A stretch of 64,000 bases of DNA, taken from NCBI GenBank assembly GCA_030425395.1, contig JAUIAS010000006.1, forward strand, positions 1 through 64,000. Direction: 5' to 3'. Within the stretch, counting starts at the first letter, position 1. Each line of letters begins with the position of its first letter. Below the pieces are notes generated by a model. It worked only from the letters and a program-made list of their open reading frames with translations, did no database searches and was not told the origin of the DNA. Position numbers and translations under genes: made by a program. This document shows positions 7,885 through 16,520 of this stretch, in pieces. The DNA is from Alphaproteobacteria bacterium. GTDB lineage: Bacteria; Pseudomonadota; Alphaproteobacteria; Rhodobacterales; Rhodobacteraceae.

Positions 7885-9261
7885 TCACCGGTAGGTGACC
7901 TGCTTGACGGCTGCGATGACTTCGTCGGTGGTGATCAGCGCGTGCTTTTCAAGATTGGCGGCATAGGGCATCGGCACATCCTTGCCGGTGCAGTTGATGA
8001 CCGGCGCGTCGAGATAGTCGAACGCCTCCTGCATCAGCACCGAGGAGATATAGTTGCCGACAGACCCTTGGGGCCAGCCTTCTTCGACGGTCACGCAGCG
8101 GTTGGTTTTCATCACCGACCGGATGATCGAGGCGGTGTCCATCGGGCGCAGGGTGCGCAGGTCGATGACCTCGGCCGAGATCCCCTCTTCGGCGAGCTTG
8201 TCGGCGGCCTGAAGCGCGTAGGTCATGCCGATGCCAAAGCTGACGATGGTGACGTCCGAGCCTTCACGCCAGATACGGGCCTTGCCGAACGGGACGGTGA
8301 AATCATCCATGTCGGGCACATCGAAGCTGCGGCCATAAAGGATTTCGTTTTCAAGGAAAATCACCGGGTTGGGATCGCGGATCGCGGTTTTGAGCAGCCC
8401 TTTGGCGTCAGAGGCCGAGTAGGGCATGCAGACCTTGAGGCCCGGAACCTGCGCATACCACGCGGCATAGTCCTGGCTGTGCTGGGCCCCGACGCGGGCA
8501 GCGGCCCCGTTCGGGCCACGGAACACCATGGGCGCACCCATCTGGCCACCAGACATATAGAGGGTCTTGGCTGCCGAGTTGATGATGTGGTCGATGGCCT
8601 GCATCGCGAAATTGAAGGTCATGAATTCAACGATCGGACGCAGACCGCCAAAGGCCGCGCCGACGGCGATGCCGGCAAAGCCGTGCTCGGTGATTGGCGT
8701 GTCGATCACGCGCTTGTCGCCGAATTCGTCCAGAAGGCCCTGGCTGATCTTATACGCGCCCTGATATTCGGCGACTTCTTCGCCCATCAGGAACACGTTT
8801 TCGTCGCCGCGCATTTCTTCGGCCATCGCATCGCGCAGTGCTTCGCGCACGGTTTGTTGCTTGATGGGCGTGCCTTCCGGCCAATCGGGCGTCTGATCAA
8901 CCTCGGGGGCCGCAGGAACTGCGCTGGCCGGGGCAGGGGCCGCTTCCGCTGCGGGGGCTTTGGCGGGTTCGGCTGCAGGGGCCGCAGCAGCGGGTGCGGC
9001 GATATCATCGGCGCTTTCGCCGTCTTCGAGCAGCACCGCAATGGCGGTGTTGACCTTGACGCCTTCGGTGCCTTCCTCGATCAGGATCTTGCCGATGGTG
9101 CCTTCGTCGACGGCTTCGAATTCCATCGTGGCCTTGTCGGTTTCAATCTCGGCCAGAATGTCACCCGACGACACGGTGTCGCCTTCCTTGACCAGCCATT
9201 TTGCGAGCGTGCCTTCCTCCATCGTGGGAGAGAGGGCGGGCATGAGTATTTCGGTTGCCAT
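7885..9261 (-). CDS. pdhB: Pyruvate dehydrogenase E1 beta subunit with N-terminal lipoyl domain
   Basis: A 458-residue E1-beta. Residues 1-80 form a lipoyl domain (lysine in [12 protein letters not shown]), then an Ala/Pro linker to about residue 125, then the transketolase-like pyrimidine-binding domain ([29 protein letters not shown]) and the C-terminal domain ([24 protein letters not shown]). The extra lipoyl domain on E1-beta is a known alphaproteobacterial arrangement. The start at 9261 has GAGGAGA upstream; an upstream ATG at 9303 would run back into the end of pdhA. It follows pdhA after 20 bases and pairs with it to form the decarboxylase heterotetramer. Its lipoyl DNA nearly duplicates that of pdhC. 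Confidence 0.96.
   Translation of the reverse strand: MATEILMPALSPTMEEGTLAKWLVKEGDTVSSGDILAEIETDKATMEFEAVDEGTIGKILIEEGTEGVKVNTAIAVLLEDGESADDIAAPAAAAPAAEPAKAPAAEAAPAPASAVPAAPEVDQTPDWPEGTPIKQQTVREALRDAMAEEMRGDENVFLMGEEVAEYQGAYKISQGLLDEFGDKRVIDTPITEHGFAGIAVGAAFGGLRPIVEFMTFNFAMQAIDHIINSAAKTLYMSGGQMGAPMVFRGPNGAAARVGAQHSQDYAAWYAQVPGLKVCMPYSASDAKGLLKTAIRDPNPVIFLENEILYGRSFDVPDMDDFTVPFGKARIWREGSDVTIVSFGIGMTYALQAADKLAEEGISAEVIDLRTLRPMDTASIIRSVMKTNRCVTVEEGWPQGSVGNYISSVLMQEAFDYLDAPVINCTGKDVPMPYAANLEKHALITTDEVIAAVKQVTYR
8965..9255 (-). repeat. Lipoyl-domain segment of pdhB, nearly identical to pdhC
   Basis: Partner of 7499-7789. The few differences include a GTC/ATC change at 9007, GAATG for GGATG in the middle, and CTCC for TTCC near the start of the gene. 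Beyond these limits the linkers diverge at once. Confidence 0.85.
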
Positions 9262-9281
9262 GTCTGTCTTCTCCTCAGGGG

Positions 9282-10271
9282 TCAGGCGTAGATGTCGGTC
9301 CAAAGTTCCTCGAGCGCGGGCTCGGGGCTTTCCTTGGCAAAATCGGCGGCCGCGTTCACCACGGCCTTGATGTCTTTGTCGATGGCCTTGAGGTCATCTT
9401 CGGTGGCGTGTCCGCCGGTCAGCAGAAGCGAGCGGACGGCCTCGATCGGGTCGCGTTCGTCGCGCATCTTCTGCACTTCTTCACGGGTGCGATACTTGGC
9501 CGGATCGGACATGGAGTGGCCGCGATAGCGGTATGTCTTGATCTCGAGGATATAGGGGCCCTTGCCGGAGCGGCAGTGATCCACTGCCTTGCGGCTGGCG
9601 TCGCGCACGGCGAGCACATCCATTCCGTCCACAGCTTCTCCGGGGATGCCAAAGGCGGCACCGCGGGTATAAAGCTCGGGCGTGGAGGTCGAACGTTTTT
9701 GCGCAGTGCCCATGGCGTATTGGTTGTTTTCGATCACGAAGATAACCGGCAACGCCCAGAGTGCGGCCATGTTGAAGGTTTCGTAGATCTGGCCCTGGTT
9801 GGCTGCTCCGTCACCGAAATAGGTGAAGGTGACGCGCTTGTTGTCCTGATATTTGTCGGCAAAGGCCAAACCGGCCCCCAAGGGCACCTGTGCGCCCACG
9901 ATGCCATGGCCACCATAAAAGTGTTTCTCCTTGGAGAACATGTGCATGGAGCCGCCTTTGCCCTTGGACAATCCGCCCTCGCGGCCGGTCAGCTCGGCCA
10001 TGACGCCGCCGGGATCCATTCCGCAAGCCAGCATGTGCCCATGGTCACGATAGGACGTGATGCGCTTGTCGCCTTCCTCGGCCGCGGCTTCAAGACCTAC
10101 GACCACGGCTTCCTGACCGATGTAAAGGTGGCAGAAACCACCGATCAATCCCATGCCGTAAAGCTGACCTGCTTTTTCTTCGAATCGACGGATCAGAAGC
10201 ATGTCTTTGTAGTAGGTTTTCAGCTCTTCGGCGGAAACGTTTGATTTACTTGAGGTTTTCCGTGTTGCCAT
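9282..10271 (-). CDS. pdhA: Pyruvate dehydrogenase E1 alpha subunit
   Basis: A 329-residue thiamine-diphosphate-dependent subunit that decarboxylates pyruvate. The ThDP/magnesium motif is visible as [19 protein letters not shown] followed by [21 protein letters not shown] is the conserved loop that contacts the lipoyl domain in this family. The N-terminus [36 protein letters not shown]... is typical. The start at 10271 has GGAGAGG upstream. It is the first gene of the pdhABC operon; a 14-bp palindrome 29 bases before the start matches one before lpd, suggesting common control. Confidence 0.96.
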   Translation of the reverse strand: MATRKTSSKSNVSAEELKTYYKDMLLIRRFEEKAGQLYGMGLIGGFCHLYIGQEAVVVGLEAAAEEGDKRITSYRDHGHMLACGMDPGGVMAELTGREGGLSKGKGGSMHMFSKEKHFYGGHGIVGAQVPLGAGLAFADKYQDNKRVTFTYFGDGAANQGQIYETFNMAALWALPVIFVIENNQYAMGTAQKRSTSTPELYTRGAAFGIPGEAVDGMDVLAVRDASRKAVDHCRSGKGPYILEIKTYRYRGHSMSDPAKYRTREEVQKMRDERDPIEAVRSLLLTGGHATEDDLKAIDKDIKAVVNAAADFAKESPEPALEELWTDIYA

Positions 10272-10299
10272 GGTGTCGGACCTCTCCTCCGCGATTATT

Positions 10300-10313
10300 G
10301 TTTAGCGTTAAAC
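10300..10313 (-). promoter_or_regulatory. Palindromic operator upstream of pdhA
   Basis: GTTTAGCGTTAAAC: five-base inverted arms around a CG centre, followed by TAT on the plus strand. It matches the site before lpd (24598-24611) at 12 of 14 positions, including all ten arm bases, and lies at nearly the same distance from its start codon. The shape TTANCGNTAA is typical of LacI-family operators. Confidence 0.65.
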
Positions 10314-10418
10314 TATCTCATACAGAATTTTCTCGCCCGGGGCGAGTGATAAGTTGACGCAAGGCAAGGTCCGGCAATCGGATGCCGGTAAAAGCCAAAT
10401 CAAAAGAGGGGGAGGGAC

Positions 10419-10718
10419 TTAACGGATGACGATTTCGTCGGCCCGGATCAGGCCCAGAACCCGCCGCGCGCGTTCGTCGAGAAGATCCAGATCCAGATAG
10501 TCATCCGACAAACGCGTCGTCAGGGCTTCCATTCTGGCGACGTTCTCGGCCAGACGATCCCGGTCGGCGCGCAAACGGTCGGATTCCGCTTCGATTTCAA
10601 CCCGGCGGAACAACCCGTAATCACCCTGCACGGCGGCAAAGGTGAAATAGATGCCAAGCGCCATGGCAACGCCGAAAAACAGCACGGCACCAAAATTGGG
10701 GCGGTTGGAACGGGACAC
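10419..10718 (-). CDS. Septum formation initiator protein, FtsB/DivIC family
   Basis: A 99-residue bitopic membrane protein. One transmembrane helix (about residues 10-29, GAVLFFGVAMALGIYFTFAA) follows a short cytoplasmic tail. A coiled coil then runs over roughly residues 39-72 (RVEIEAESDRLRADRDRLAE), ending in DYLDLDLLDERARRVLGL, the region that in FtsB contacts FtsL and FtsQ. Length matches FtsB. It lies between pgk and pdhA on the minus strand, a common alphaproteobacterial position. A hairpin without a T run (10785-10809) separates it from pgk. The role in assembling the division machinery is known for the family and inferred here. Confidence 0.85.
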   Translation of the reverse strand: MSRSNRPNFGAVLFFGVAMALGIYFTFAAVQGDYGLFRRVEIEAESDRLRADRDRLAENVARMEALTTRLSDDYLDLDLLDERARRVLGLIRADEIVIR

Positions 10719-10784
10719 GGGTCTGATCTGCCTCTTGCTGCCGCGTCTTGTCGCGCGGATGCGGAAATAATGGCACAGATCAGC

Positions 10785-10809
10785 CGCGCTGTGAATCCCT
10801 CACAGCGCG
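10785..10809 (-). other. Hairpin between pgk and the ftsB-like gene
   Basis: A perfect 10-bp stem, CGCGCTGTGA and its complement, around ATCCC. It lies 29 bases after the pgk stop on the minus strand. There is no T run, so it may be a weak or factor-dependent terminator, or an mRNA end-protecting structure. Confidence 0.5.
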
Positions 10810-10838
10810 AAAACCCGCGAAACATGGCGTTTCCTGCA

Positions 10839-12029
10839 TCAGTCGCCCAAAACCGCAACGCCGGGGAGGGTCTTGCCCTCCATCCATTCCAGGAATGCAC
10901 CCCCTGCGGAGGAAATATAGGTGAAATCATGGGCCGCATTCGCCTGATTGAGCGCGGCAACCGTGTCACCGCCACCGGCAACTGTCACCAGTTTTCCCGC
11001 GCGTGTCAGCGCCGCGGCCTTGCGGGCGGCTGAATTGGTGGCCTCATCGAAGGGGGGGATTTCGAACGCCCCCAGCGGCCCGTTCCAGATCAGGGTGCGG
11101 GCACCTTCCATCACGGTTGCGATCCGGGCGACGGTTTCCGGACCGGCATCCAAAATCATCGCGTCCGCAGGGCAGGTATCGGCGGGCAGGGTTTCGCTGT
11201 CGGCCCCGGCGCGGAATTCGCGCGCGACGACGATGTCGCTGGGAAGCACGATATCACAACCCGTCGTGGCGGCTTTGGTCAGGATCTCGGCGGCTGTCTG
11301 GGTCATCTCGTGTTCGCAAAGGGATTTTCCCACGTCGATCCCTTGGGCGGCGAGAAACGTGTTGGCCATGCCACCCCCGATCACCAGATGGTCCACCTTT
11401 TCCACCAGATTGCCCAGCAGTTCCAGTTTGGTCGAAACCTTGGCCCCGCCGACAACCGCGACAAGCGGGCGATCGGGCGCGCCGAGGGCGGCATTCAGAG
11501 CGGTCAGTTCCGCTTCCATCAGGCGTCCTGCACAGGATGGCACCAGCCGGGCGACACCTTCGGTAGAGGCGTGCGCCCGGTGCGCGCAGGAAAAGGCGTC
11601 GGCGCAAAAAACATCGCCCAGGTCTGCGAATTCCGCGGCCAGAGCCGGATCGTTCTTTTCCTCGCCGGGATGGAAGCGGGTATTTTCCAGCACCAGAACC
11701 GCGCCTTCACCCAATGCGGCAATCGCGGCCTGTGCGGCTGGGCCGCGGCAATCGGCGCAAAACGACACCGTCAGGCCAAAAGCTGTCTCAATCGCGGGGA
11801 TCAACATCTGCAACGACATTTCGGGAACGACCTTGCCCTTGGGCCGGCCAAAATGCGACAGCAGCACGGGCCGCCCGCCCTTTGCAATGATGTCGTGAAC
11901 CGTGGGCGCGAGCCGCTGAATACGGGTGTCGTCGGTCACCCGTCCATCTTCGACCGGCACGTTGAGATCGGCGCGCACAAGCACCGTCTTGGCGTTAAGA
12001 TCCATGTCGTCGAGGCTGTTCCAGCGCAT
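10839..12029 (-). CDS. pgk: Phosphoglycerate kinase
   Basis: A 396-residue glycolytic kinase converting 1,3-bisphosphoglycerate and ADP to 3-phosphoglycerate and ATP. Signatures: [21 protein letters not shown] near the N-terminus, [26 protein letters not shown]-type segment, [23 protein letters not shown] and the nucleotide-binding GGGDTVAAL near the C-terminus. Length is normal. An internal ATG at codon 9 ([10 protein letters not shown]) is an alternative start. It is divergent from a cyclophilin gene; the two leaders share a similar sequence around their ribosome sites. Located upstream of the ftsB-like gene and pdhABC. Confidence 0.96.
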   Translation of the reverse strand: MRWNSLDDMDLNAKTVLVRADLNVPVEDGRVTDDTRIQRLAPTVHDIIAKGGRPVLLSHFGRPKGKVVPEMSLQMLIPAIETAFGLTVSFCADCRGPAAQAAIAALGEGAVLVLENTRFHPGEEKNDPALAAEFADLGDVFCADAFSCAHRAHASTEGVARLVPSCAGRLMEAELTALNAALGAPDRPLVAVVGGAKVSTKLELLGNLVEKVDHLVIGGGMANTFLAAQGIDVGKSLCEHEMTQTAAEILTKAATTGCDIVLPSDIVVAREFRAGADSETLPADTCPADAMILDAGPETVARIATVMEGARTLIWNGPLGAFEIPPFDEATNSAARKAAALTRAGKLVTVAGGGDTVAALNQANAAHDFTYISSAGGAFLEWMEGKTLPGVAVLGD

Positions 12030-12042
12030 TTTGGCGGCTCCG

Positions 12043-12155
12043 CTTGTTGATCAGGGTTTTGCGGACCCCATGTCCCTGCATTTGGCCCATCCGTCAATGC
12101 GTCACTTGGCATTTTCGCGGCCCCGGCATAGGTATTGGCCAGAAAGATCAACAAG
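12043..12155. repeat. Matching leader sequences in the divergent pgk/cyclophilin region
   Basis: CTTGTTGATC (12043-12052) and GATCAACAAG (12146-12155) are perfect inverted 10-mers 93 bases apart. Each lies in a 5' leader just before the ribosome site: GATCAACAAGGAGCGCC before the cyclophilin gene and GATCAACAAGCGGAGCC before pgk, so both mRNAs begin translation from almost the same leader. Confidence 0.55.
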
Positions 12156-12164
12156 GAGCGCCCA

Positions 12165-12671
12165 ATGGCCGAGATCAAGGACCCCGAAAACACGATTCTG
12201 ATGGAACTCAAGGACGGCACCGTCATCATCGAGCTTCTTCCCGATATTGCGCCCAAGCATTGTGAACGGATGAAAGAACTGGCCCGTTCGGGTGCATATG
12301 ACAATGTCTGTTTCCACCGCGTGATCGACGGCTTTATGGCCCAGACAGGCGACGTGCAGCACGGTGACATGGAGGACGGGTTCAACATCCGCATGGCAGG
12401 CACAGGCGGATCCGATCTGCCCAACCTTCCGGCAGAGTTTTCGGGCATTCCCCATGACCGGGGCACTTTGGGTGCCGCCCGTTCCGCCAACCCTGACAGT
12501 GCAAATTCGCAGTTCTTTTTGAACTTCAAGGACAACCATTTCCTCAACCGCCAATACACTGTCTATGGTCGTGTGATTTCGGGGATGGAGCACGTGGACG
12601 CCATCACGCGGGGCGAACCGCCAGCCGATCCCGACCGCATGATCAGCGTCAAGGTGGCCGCCGATGCGTAA
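12165..12671 (+). CDS. Cytoplasmic cyclophilin-type peptidyl-prolyl isomerase
   Basis: A 168-residue cyclophilin catalysing cis-trans isomerisation of prolyl bonds. Active-site motifs: FHRVIDGFMAQTGD (arginine and phenylalanine of the catalytic cleft), GTLGAARSANPDSANSQFF and YTVYGRVISGM. No signal peptide, so it acts in the cytoplasm. The start at 12165 has AAGGAG seven bases upstream; the frame extends ten codons further back without support. The stop codon overlaps the start of a second, exported cyclophilin, so the two are coupled. Confidence 0.93.
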   Translation: MAEIKDPENTILMELKDGTVIIELLPDIAPKHCERMKELARSGAYDNVCFHRVIDGFMAQTGDVQHGDMEDGFNIRMAGTGGSDLPNLPAEFSGIPHDRGTLGAARSANPDSANSQFFLNFKDNHFLNRQYTVYGRVISGMEHVDAITRGEPPADPDRMISVKVAADA

Positions 12672-13221
12672 GCTGGCTGTTGTCCTGTCGCTCTTGGCCG
12701 GGCCTGCCGTTGCGTCCGGTTTGAACATCGAGGTCGCGGGCGAAGGGGCGAATGGGACCATTTCCATCGACCTCTTCGAAGACGTGGCACCCGCGCATGT
12801 GACCCAGATCACCGCGCTTGCGGCTGACGGGGCTTACGATGGCGTGGTGTTCCACCGTGTGATCGAAGGCTTCATGGCCCAGACAGGCGACGTGGAATTC
12901 GGCGACAGCACGGATGAGTCGTTTTCTATGCGGATGGCCGGGCGCGGTGGGTCGAAGCTGCCCGATATCAAGGCCGAGTTTTCGGATGTGCCGTTCGATC
13001 GCGGTGTGGTGGGCATGGCCCGGTCGCAAAGCCCCGACAGCGCCAATTCGCAGTTCTTCATCATGTTCGAGCCGGGATATTTCCTGAACGGCGACTATAC
13101 GGTGGTGGGCCGGGTGACCGATGGCATGGATGTTGTCGACGCGATCAAGCGCGGACGCGGAGCCAATGGATCGGTGATCGGGGAACCGGACCGCATGATC
13201 ACGGTGTCGGTCACTGACTGA
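12664..13221 (+). CDS. Exported cyclophilin-type peptidyl-prolyl isomerase
   Basis: A 185-residue cyclophilin with a short Sec-type signal peptide (MRKLAVVLSLLAGPAVASG), so it should work in the periplasm on outer-membrane or secreted proteins. Core motifs match the upstream gene: FHRVIEGFMAQTGD, GVVGMARSQSPDSANSQFF and YTVVGRVTDGMD. It overlaps the upstream cyclophilin by eight bases. The two share high similarity across the core, indicating tandem duplication followed by different targeting. Confidence 0.92.
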   Translation: MRKLAVVLSLLAGPAVASGLNIEVAGEGANGTISIDLFEDVAPAHVTQITALAADGAYDGVVFHRVIEGFMAQTGDVEFGDSTDESFSMRMAGRGGSKLPDIKAEFSDVPFDRGVVGMARSQSPDSANSQFFIMFEPGYFLNGDYTVVGRVTDGMDVVDAIKRGRGANGSVIGEPDRMITVSVTD

Positions 13222-13238
13222 CGCCGCCACCCCCGACC

Positions 13239-13280
13239 GGGCAATACCTCCGGCGGGCATGTTTGGAGCCAGAAGAAGGC
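13239..13280 (+). repeat. Short variant of the dispersed intergenic element
   Basis: CCTCCGGCGGGCATGTTTGG followed by AGCCAGAAGAAGG corresponds to the core (CCTCCGGCGGGGGTATT) and tail (AGAAAGAA) of the longer copies. It lies 20 bases after the second cyclophilin gene and has no tandem hairpin units. Confidence 0.6.
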
Positions 13281-13298
13281 TCAGCTGAAAAACAGGGA

Positions 13299-13332
13299 AG
13301 GGGGCACGCGGCTTCACGATCGCGTGCCCCCT
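13299..13332. other. Strong 12-bp hairpin before the DUF3179 gene
   Basis: AGGGGGCACGCG pairs perfectly with CGCGTGCCCCCT around a ten-base loop. No T run follows on the plus strand; the minus strand continues TTCCCTGTTTTTC. It may end cyclophilin transcripts or fold in the 5' leader of the next gene, 53 bases downstream. Confidence 0.6.
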
Positions 13333-13384
13333 CTCGACGCAGGCGCCGATCTGGCGGCAAGCTGACCGTCAGGGAGGACTTGCC

Positions 13385-14359
13385 ATGCGTCTTTTGTATT
13401 GTGTTGTTCTGGCCATGGGCTTGGGCATGCCCCAGCCCGGAGCGGCCAATCCGGATTTCTGGGTCCATGAATGGCCCGAAACAGATTTTTCAACAACGTC
13501 CATAGATAATTGGGTTGAAATCCTGTCGGGCGGCCCGCCCAAGGATGGCATCCCGGCGCTGGATGATCCACCGATGATCCCGGTGCAAGAGGCAACGATT
13601 GCCGCCAATGAACCGGTGATCGCGGTCGAAATCGACGGAGAGACACCGCGCGCCTATCCGCTGCGCTATCTGATGTGGCACGAAATCGTCAACGACAGGA
13701 TCGGCGACCTTCCCGTGGCGGTGACGTGGTGTCCGCTTTGTAATTCCGCGCTGGTGTTCGACCGGCGCTCGGAACAGGGCACGCTGCGGTTCGGGGTTTC
13801 GGGCAAGCTGCGCTTTTCCGACATGATCATGTATGATCGCGAAACCCAAAGCTGGTGGCAGCAAACCACCGGAACTGCCATCGTGGGCGCGCTCACAGGG
13901 ACGATCTTGGACAGCCTGCCTGTCTGGACCGAAAGCCTTGCCGACTTTGCCACGCGTAACCCGGACGGGCGCGTTATGGCGCAGCCGAACTGGCCGCGTG
14001 CATATGGCAGGAACCCCTATCGTGGGTATGACAGCGCACCGCGCCCGTTTCTGTATTCCGGAACACCGCCGCCTCATGGCATCGCGCCGCTGGCCCGTGT
14101 GGTGCGCGTGGGCGAACGCGCCTGGCCACTGACCCGGTTGTCCGCTTCTCAAACCCTGATCGAAGCCGGAATCACCCTGACATGGGCTGGCACGCATGCC
14201 TCGCCGCTGGATGCGGAAACCGTGGCGCAGGGACGCGAAATCGGCACCATCCGGGTGCGCGATGCCCAAGGTAATGACGTGCCGCACGATGTGATCTTTG
14301 CGTTTGTCTTTCATGCGTTCTGGCCAGAGGGAGAGTGGATGCTGACCACGGACCAATAG
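13385..14359 (+). CDS. DUF3179 domain-containing exported protein
   Basis: A 324-residue protein with a Sec-type signal peptide (MRLLYCVVLAMGLGMPQPGAA). The DUF3179 family signature is clear: IAVEIDGETPRAYPLRYLMWHE, VTWCPLCNSALVFDR and FGVSGKLRFSDMIMYDRETQSWWQQ. The cysteine pair in CPLC is conserved in the family, whose biochemical role is not known. GGAGG sits eight bases before the ATG. The gene is single, preceded by a strong hairpin and followed by a convergent bactofilin/M23 pair. Periplasmic location is inferred from the signal peptide. Confidence 0.88.
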   Translation: MRLLYCVVLAMGLGMPQPGAANPDFWVHEWPETDFSTTSIDNWVEILSGGPPKDGIPALDDPPMIPVQEATIAANEPVIAVEIDGETPRAYPLRYLMWHEIVNDRIGDLPVAVTWCPLCNSALVFDRRSEQGTLRFGVSGKLRFSDMIMYDRETQSWWQQTTGTAIVGALTGTILDSLPVWTESLADFATRNPDGRVMAQPNWPRAYGRNPYRGYDSAPRPFLYSGTPPPHGIAPLARVVRVGERAWPLTRLSASQTLIEAGITLTWAGTHASPLDAETVAQGREIGTIRVRDAQGNDVPHDVIFAFVFHAFWPEGEWMLTTDQ

Positions 14360-14365
14360 ACGCCT

Positions 14366-14406
14366 GCTGTTCTTCTGGCCCAAAATACGCCCGCCGCAGG
14401 CACCCG
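14366..14406 (-). repeat. Short variant of the dispersed intergenic element
   Basis: Read on the minus strand: GGTGCCTGCGGCGGGCGTAT, then TTTGGGCCAGAAGAACAG. It is clearly related to the core of the long elements. It lies just after the DUF3179 stop, in a convergent gap. Confidence 0.6.
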
Positions 14407-14438
14407 ATGCGGTGATCCGCGTGATGGTGCAAAAGAAA

Positions 14439-14463
14439 ACGCCGCAGGTGATCCCTGCGGCGT
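14439..14463 (-). terminator. Rho-independent terminator after bactofilin
   Basis: A perfect 10-bp stem, ACGCCGCAGG and complement, around TGATC. On the minus strand it is followed by TTTTCTTTTG. It lies 28 bases past the bactofilin stop. Confidence 0.8.
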
Positions 14464-14491
14464 AAATCTGTCTGTTGTTCTGATGCAGGTC

Positions 14492-15025
14492 TTAACCGGC
14501 GGCGTCCGGCTTGGCCGTCTGCTGAGGTTTCGCCTGCGGTTGCGCCGGGGCGGCGGCGGCGGGCTTGCGGCCAGTGGGGTTCAACGGGTCGTCCTGACGT
14601 TGAACCGAGCCTTCGAAATGTGCCCCGGATTCGATCGCGATGGTCTTGTGAATGATATCGCCCTCCACCCGCGCGGTAGAGGTCAGGCGCACCTTGAGCC
14701 CGCGAACGCGGCCCACGATACGGCCATTGATCACCACGTCATCCGCGGTCACTTCGCCCTTGATGGTCGCGCTTTCGCCGATGGTCAGCAGATGGGCGCG
14801 AATGTCGCCTTCGACCGTGCCTTCGACCTGAATATCGCCGGTGGTCTTGAGATTGCCGGTAATATGCAGATCGGACGACAGCACCGATGCCGGCGGCTTT
14901 GGCTTGGGCGCTGCGGCCCGTGGTTCGCCTGCCGCAGGGGCCGCGGGGGCTGCTGTCGGGGCAGCAGGTTTCGACGTTTCAGAGGCCTTCGGGCCCGGAT
15001 CATTGATTTTGCTTTTAGAAAACAT
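14492..15025 (-). CDS. Bactofilin (polymer-forming cytoskeletal protein)
   Basis: A 177-residue bactofilin. The central part (about residues 48-150, from SVLSSDLHITGNLKTTGDIQ to GSVQRQDDP) has the repeating beta-helix pattern of the family; Ala/Pro-rich disordered tails flank it. Bactofilins polymerise without nucleotide and organise cell-wall enzymes at the membrane. It overlaps the M23 peptidase gene upstream by 11 bases, the usual family pairing in which the bactofilin positions the peptidase. A terminator follows directly. Confidence 0.93.
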   Translation of the reverse strand: MFSKSKINDPGPKASETSKPAAPTAAPAAPAAGEPRAAAPKPKPPASVLSSDLHITGNLKTTGDIQVEGTVEGDIRAHLLTIGESATIKGEVTADDVVINGRIVGRVRGLKVRLTSTARVEGDIIHKTIAIESGAHFEGSVQRQDDPLNPTGRKPAAAAPAQPQAKPQQTAKPDAAG

Positions 15026-16346
15026 CTCTCGCAGCCTTGATATAGATCATTGGGTTGACGGGTTTGCCGTTCACACGGACTTCGTAATGCAAATGTACGC
15101 CGGTGACACGTCCTGTAGCACCCATATCACCAATGCGATCCCCGCGCGAGACCCGTTGGCCTTCTTTCACGGTGATGCGGGACATGTGTGCATAGCGGGT
15201 CTCGATTCCGAATTCATGCTTGATCTTCACAAGCCGACCATACCCCGAGAGCCAGCCCGCATGAACGACCACGCCATCGGCGGTGGCGTGCAGCGGAGTG
15301 CCCGAGGGACCGGCAAAATCCACGCCATTGTGCATACGCCGCCCGCCGGTCTTTGGATCGCGACGGTAGCCAAAGCCCGAAGTAAAGCGGAAGCCGCGAT
15401 GCACGGGCAGGGCAAAGGGGGCTTTTTCGGCCGCCAGCCGATACAGGTTGAGCTGATCGAGCTGGTTGAGAATGCGGTTTGCGCGCATGGCGTCGGGGGT
15501 GATTTCCTCGCCCATCGTGGAGATCGAGATTGGTGTCAGCGGCCCGCCCTGACCGGAATAGCCGCGCCGGACCTGTTCAAGGATCTGTTCGGTGGGCATC
15601 CCGGCGGCGCGGAACATCTTGTCGAGCGGCGCCACCGAGACGGACATGGCCTCTTCGATCTGGCGGAAAATCTGTTCGTTGTGATCCTCCAACAAGGCCA
15701 GTTCGAATTCCAGTTCCTCGGCGCGGTCAAGGGCGGCACGGGCGTTGGCTTCGATCGCGTCACGTTCCGAGGCCGTGCGCTCCAGCGCTTCGGCCAGGAA
15801 ACTGGTGGGCACGCCGCTGTCAGCCATCGCGCTGCGGGGGGTGTCACCGCCTTCTTCGGCCTGTTGCTGAAACGCGGCCAGCGCGCGGCGCGCGGCTTCG
15901 CGGTCTTTCATGGTGGCGCGCAGCGTGGTCTGGATAACCTCAATCCCGGTTTCCAGTTCCCGGCGCCGGTTCTCGGATGCCAGCAATTCGGTCTGCATGA
16001 CCGAGATCTGGTCAAGTGCCGCGTTGAAACGGTTCTGCGCGGCGATGGTTTCTTCTGCGCGCGAGTCGCGCTCAGCAGCCAGCGCGTTCAGACGTTCCTG
16101 ATAAACGCTTTGTTCGCGCTTTGCCTGTTCGCGAAAATTGCCCGCGCCAATACTGTCCATGAGCAGGATCGCGGTGGCGACGATTGTCCACGACAGAACA
16201 AGCGATGCACCGGAGAATACGATAAACTGGGTAATCGGGCGGAGGCGCACATAACGGGTATCGGTATCGGACTTGAGAAAGACCCGCCGTTCGGGAAAAA
16301 AACGCTCCATAACGGCGTCGATCCTGATCGCTAGTCTGGTGCGCAC
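15015..16346 (-). CDS. Membrane-anchored M23 metallopeptidase (peptidoglycan endopeptidase)
   Basis: About 443 residues. A transmembrane helix (QFIVFSGASLVLSWTIVATA, about residues 40-64) is followed by a long coiled coil to about residue 250 and a C-terminal LytM/M23 domain. The zinc motif is seen in HNGVDFAGPSGTPLHA (HxxxD) and HLHYEV (HxH), so it should be catalytically competent. I favour a GTG start at 16346 (VRTRLAIRID) by recalled similarity; an ATG at 16394 would add 16 residues. It precedes and overlaps the bactofilin gene, so the two probably act together on cell shape or wall remodelling. Confidence 0.88.
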   Translation of the reverse strand: MRTRLAIRIDAVMERFFPERRVFLKSDTDTRYVRLRPITQFIVFSGASLVLSWTIVATAILLMDSIGAGNFREQAKREQSVYQERLNALAAERDSRAEETIAAQNRFNAALDQISVMQTELLASENRRRELETGIEVIQTTLRATMKDREAARRALAAFQQQAEEGGDTPRSAMADSGVPTSFLAEALERTASERDAIEANARAALDRAEELEFELALLEDHNEQIFRQIEEAMSVSVAPLDKMFRAAGMPTEQILEQVRRGYSGQGGPLTPISISTMGEEITPDAMRANRILNQLDQLNLYRLAAEKAPFALPVHRGFRFTSGFGYRRDPKTGGRRMHNGVDFAGPSGTPLHATADGVVVHAGWLSGYGRLVKIKHEFGIETRYAHMSRITVKEGQRVSRGDRIGDMGATGRVTGVHLHYEVRVNGKPVNPMIYIKAARDVF

Positions 16347-16480
16347 GCGCAGCCCCCATCTCGTCCCTAGTGCGACATGGGCTTCCGGACCCATTGCAGC
16401 GCTTGCTTATCCACAGAGGCAGCGTTCGGCAAGGTTCTTGTGCAATTGATACCACTGGTTGTCAAAAAATTGCGCAACTT

Positions 16481-16494
16481 GGCGAAATTTCGCC
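16481..16494. promoter_or_regulatory. 14-bp palindrome upstream of the M23/bactofilin operon
   Basis: GGCGAAATTTCGCC is a perfect palindrome in the 174-base gap between the DUF455 stop and the M23 start. It could be an operator; no regulator is identified. Confidence 0.35.
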
Positions 16495-16520
16495 GATGGA
16501 GAAGGGGTTAGCCCGTCGAG

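Noticed and set aside
7801-9291. 496-codon open frame on the plus strand across pdhB
   Set aside because: It is the antisense shadow of a clear pdhB on the minus strand; its glycine/histidine-rich translation has no domain.
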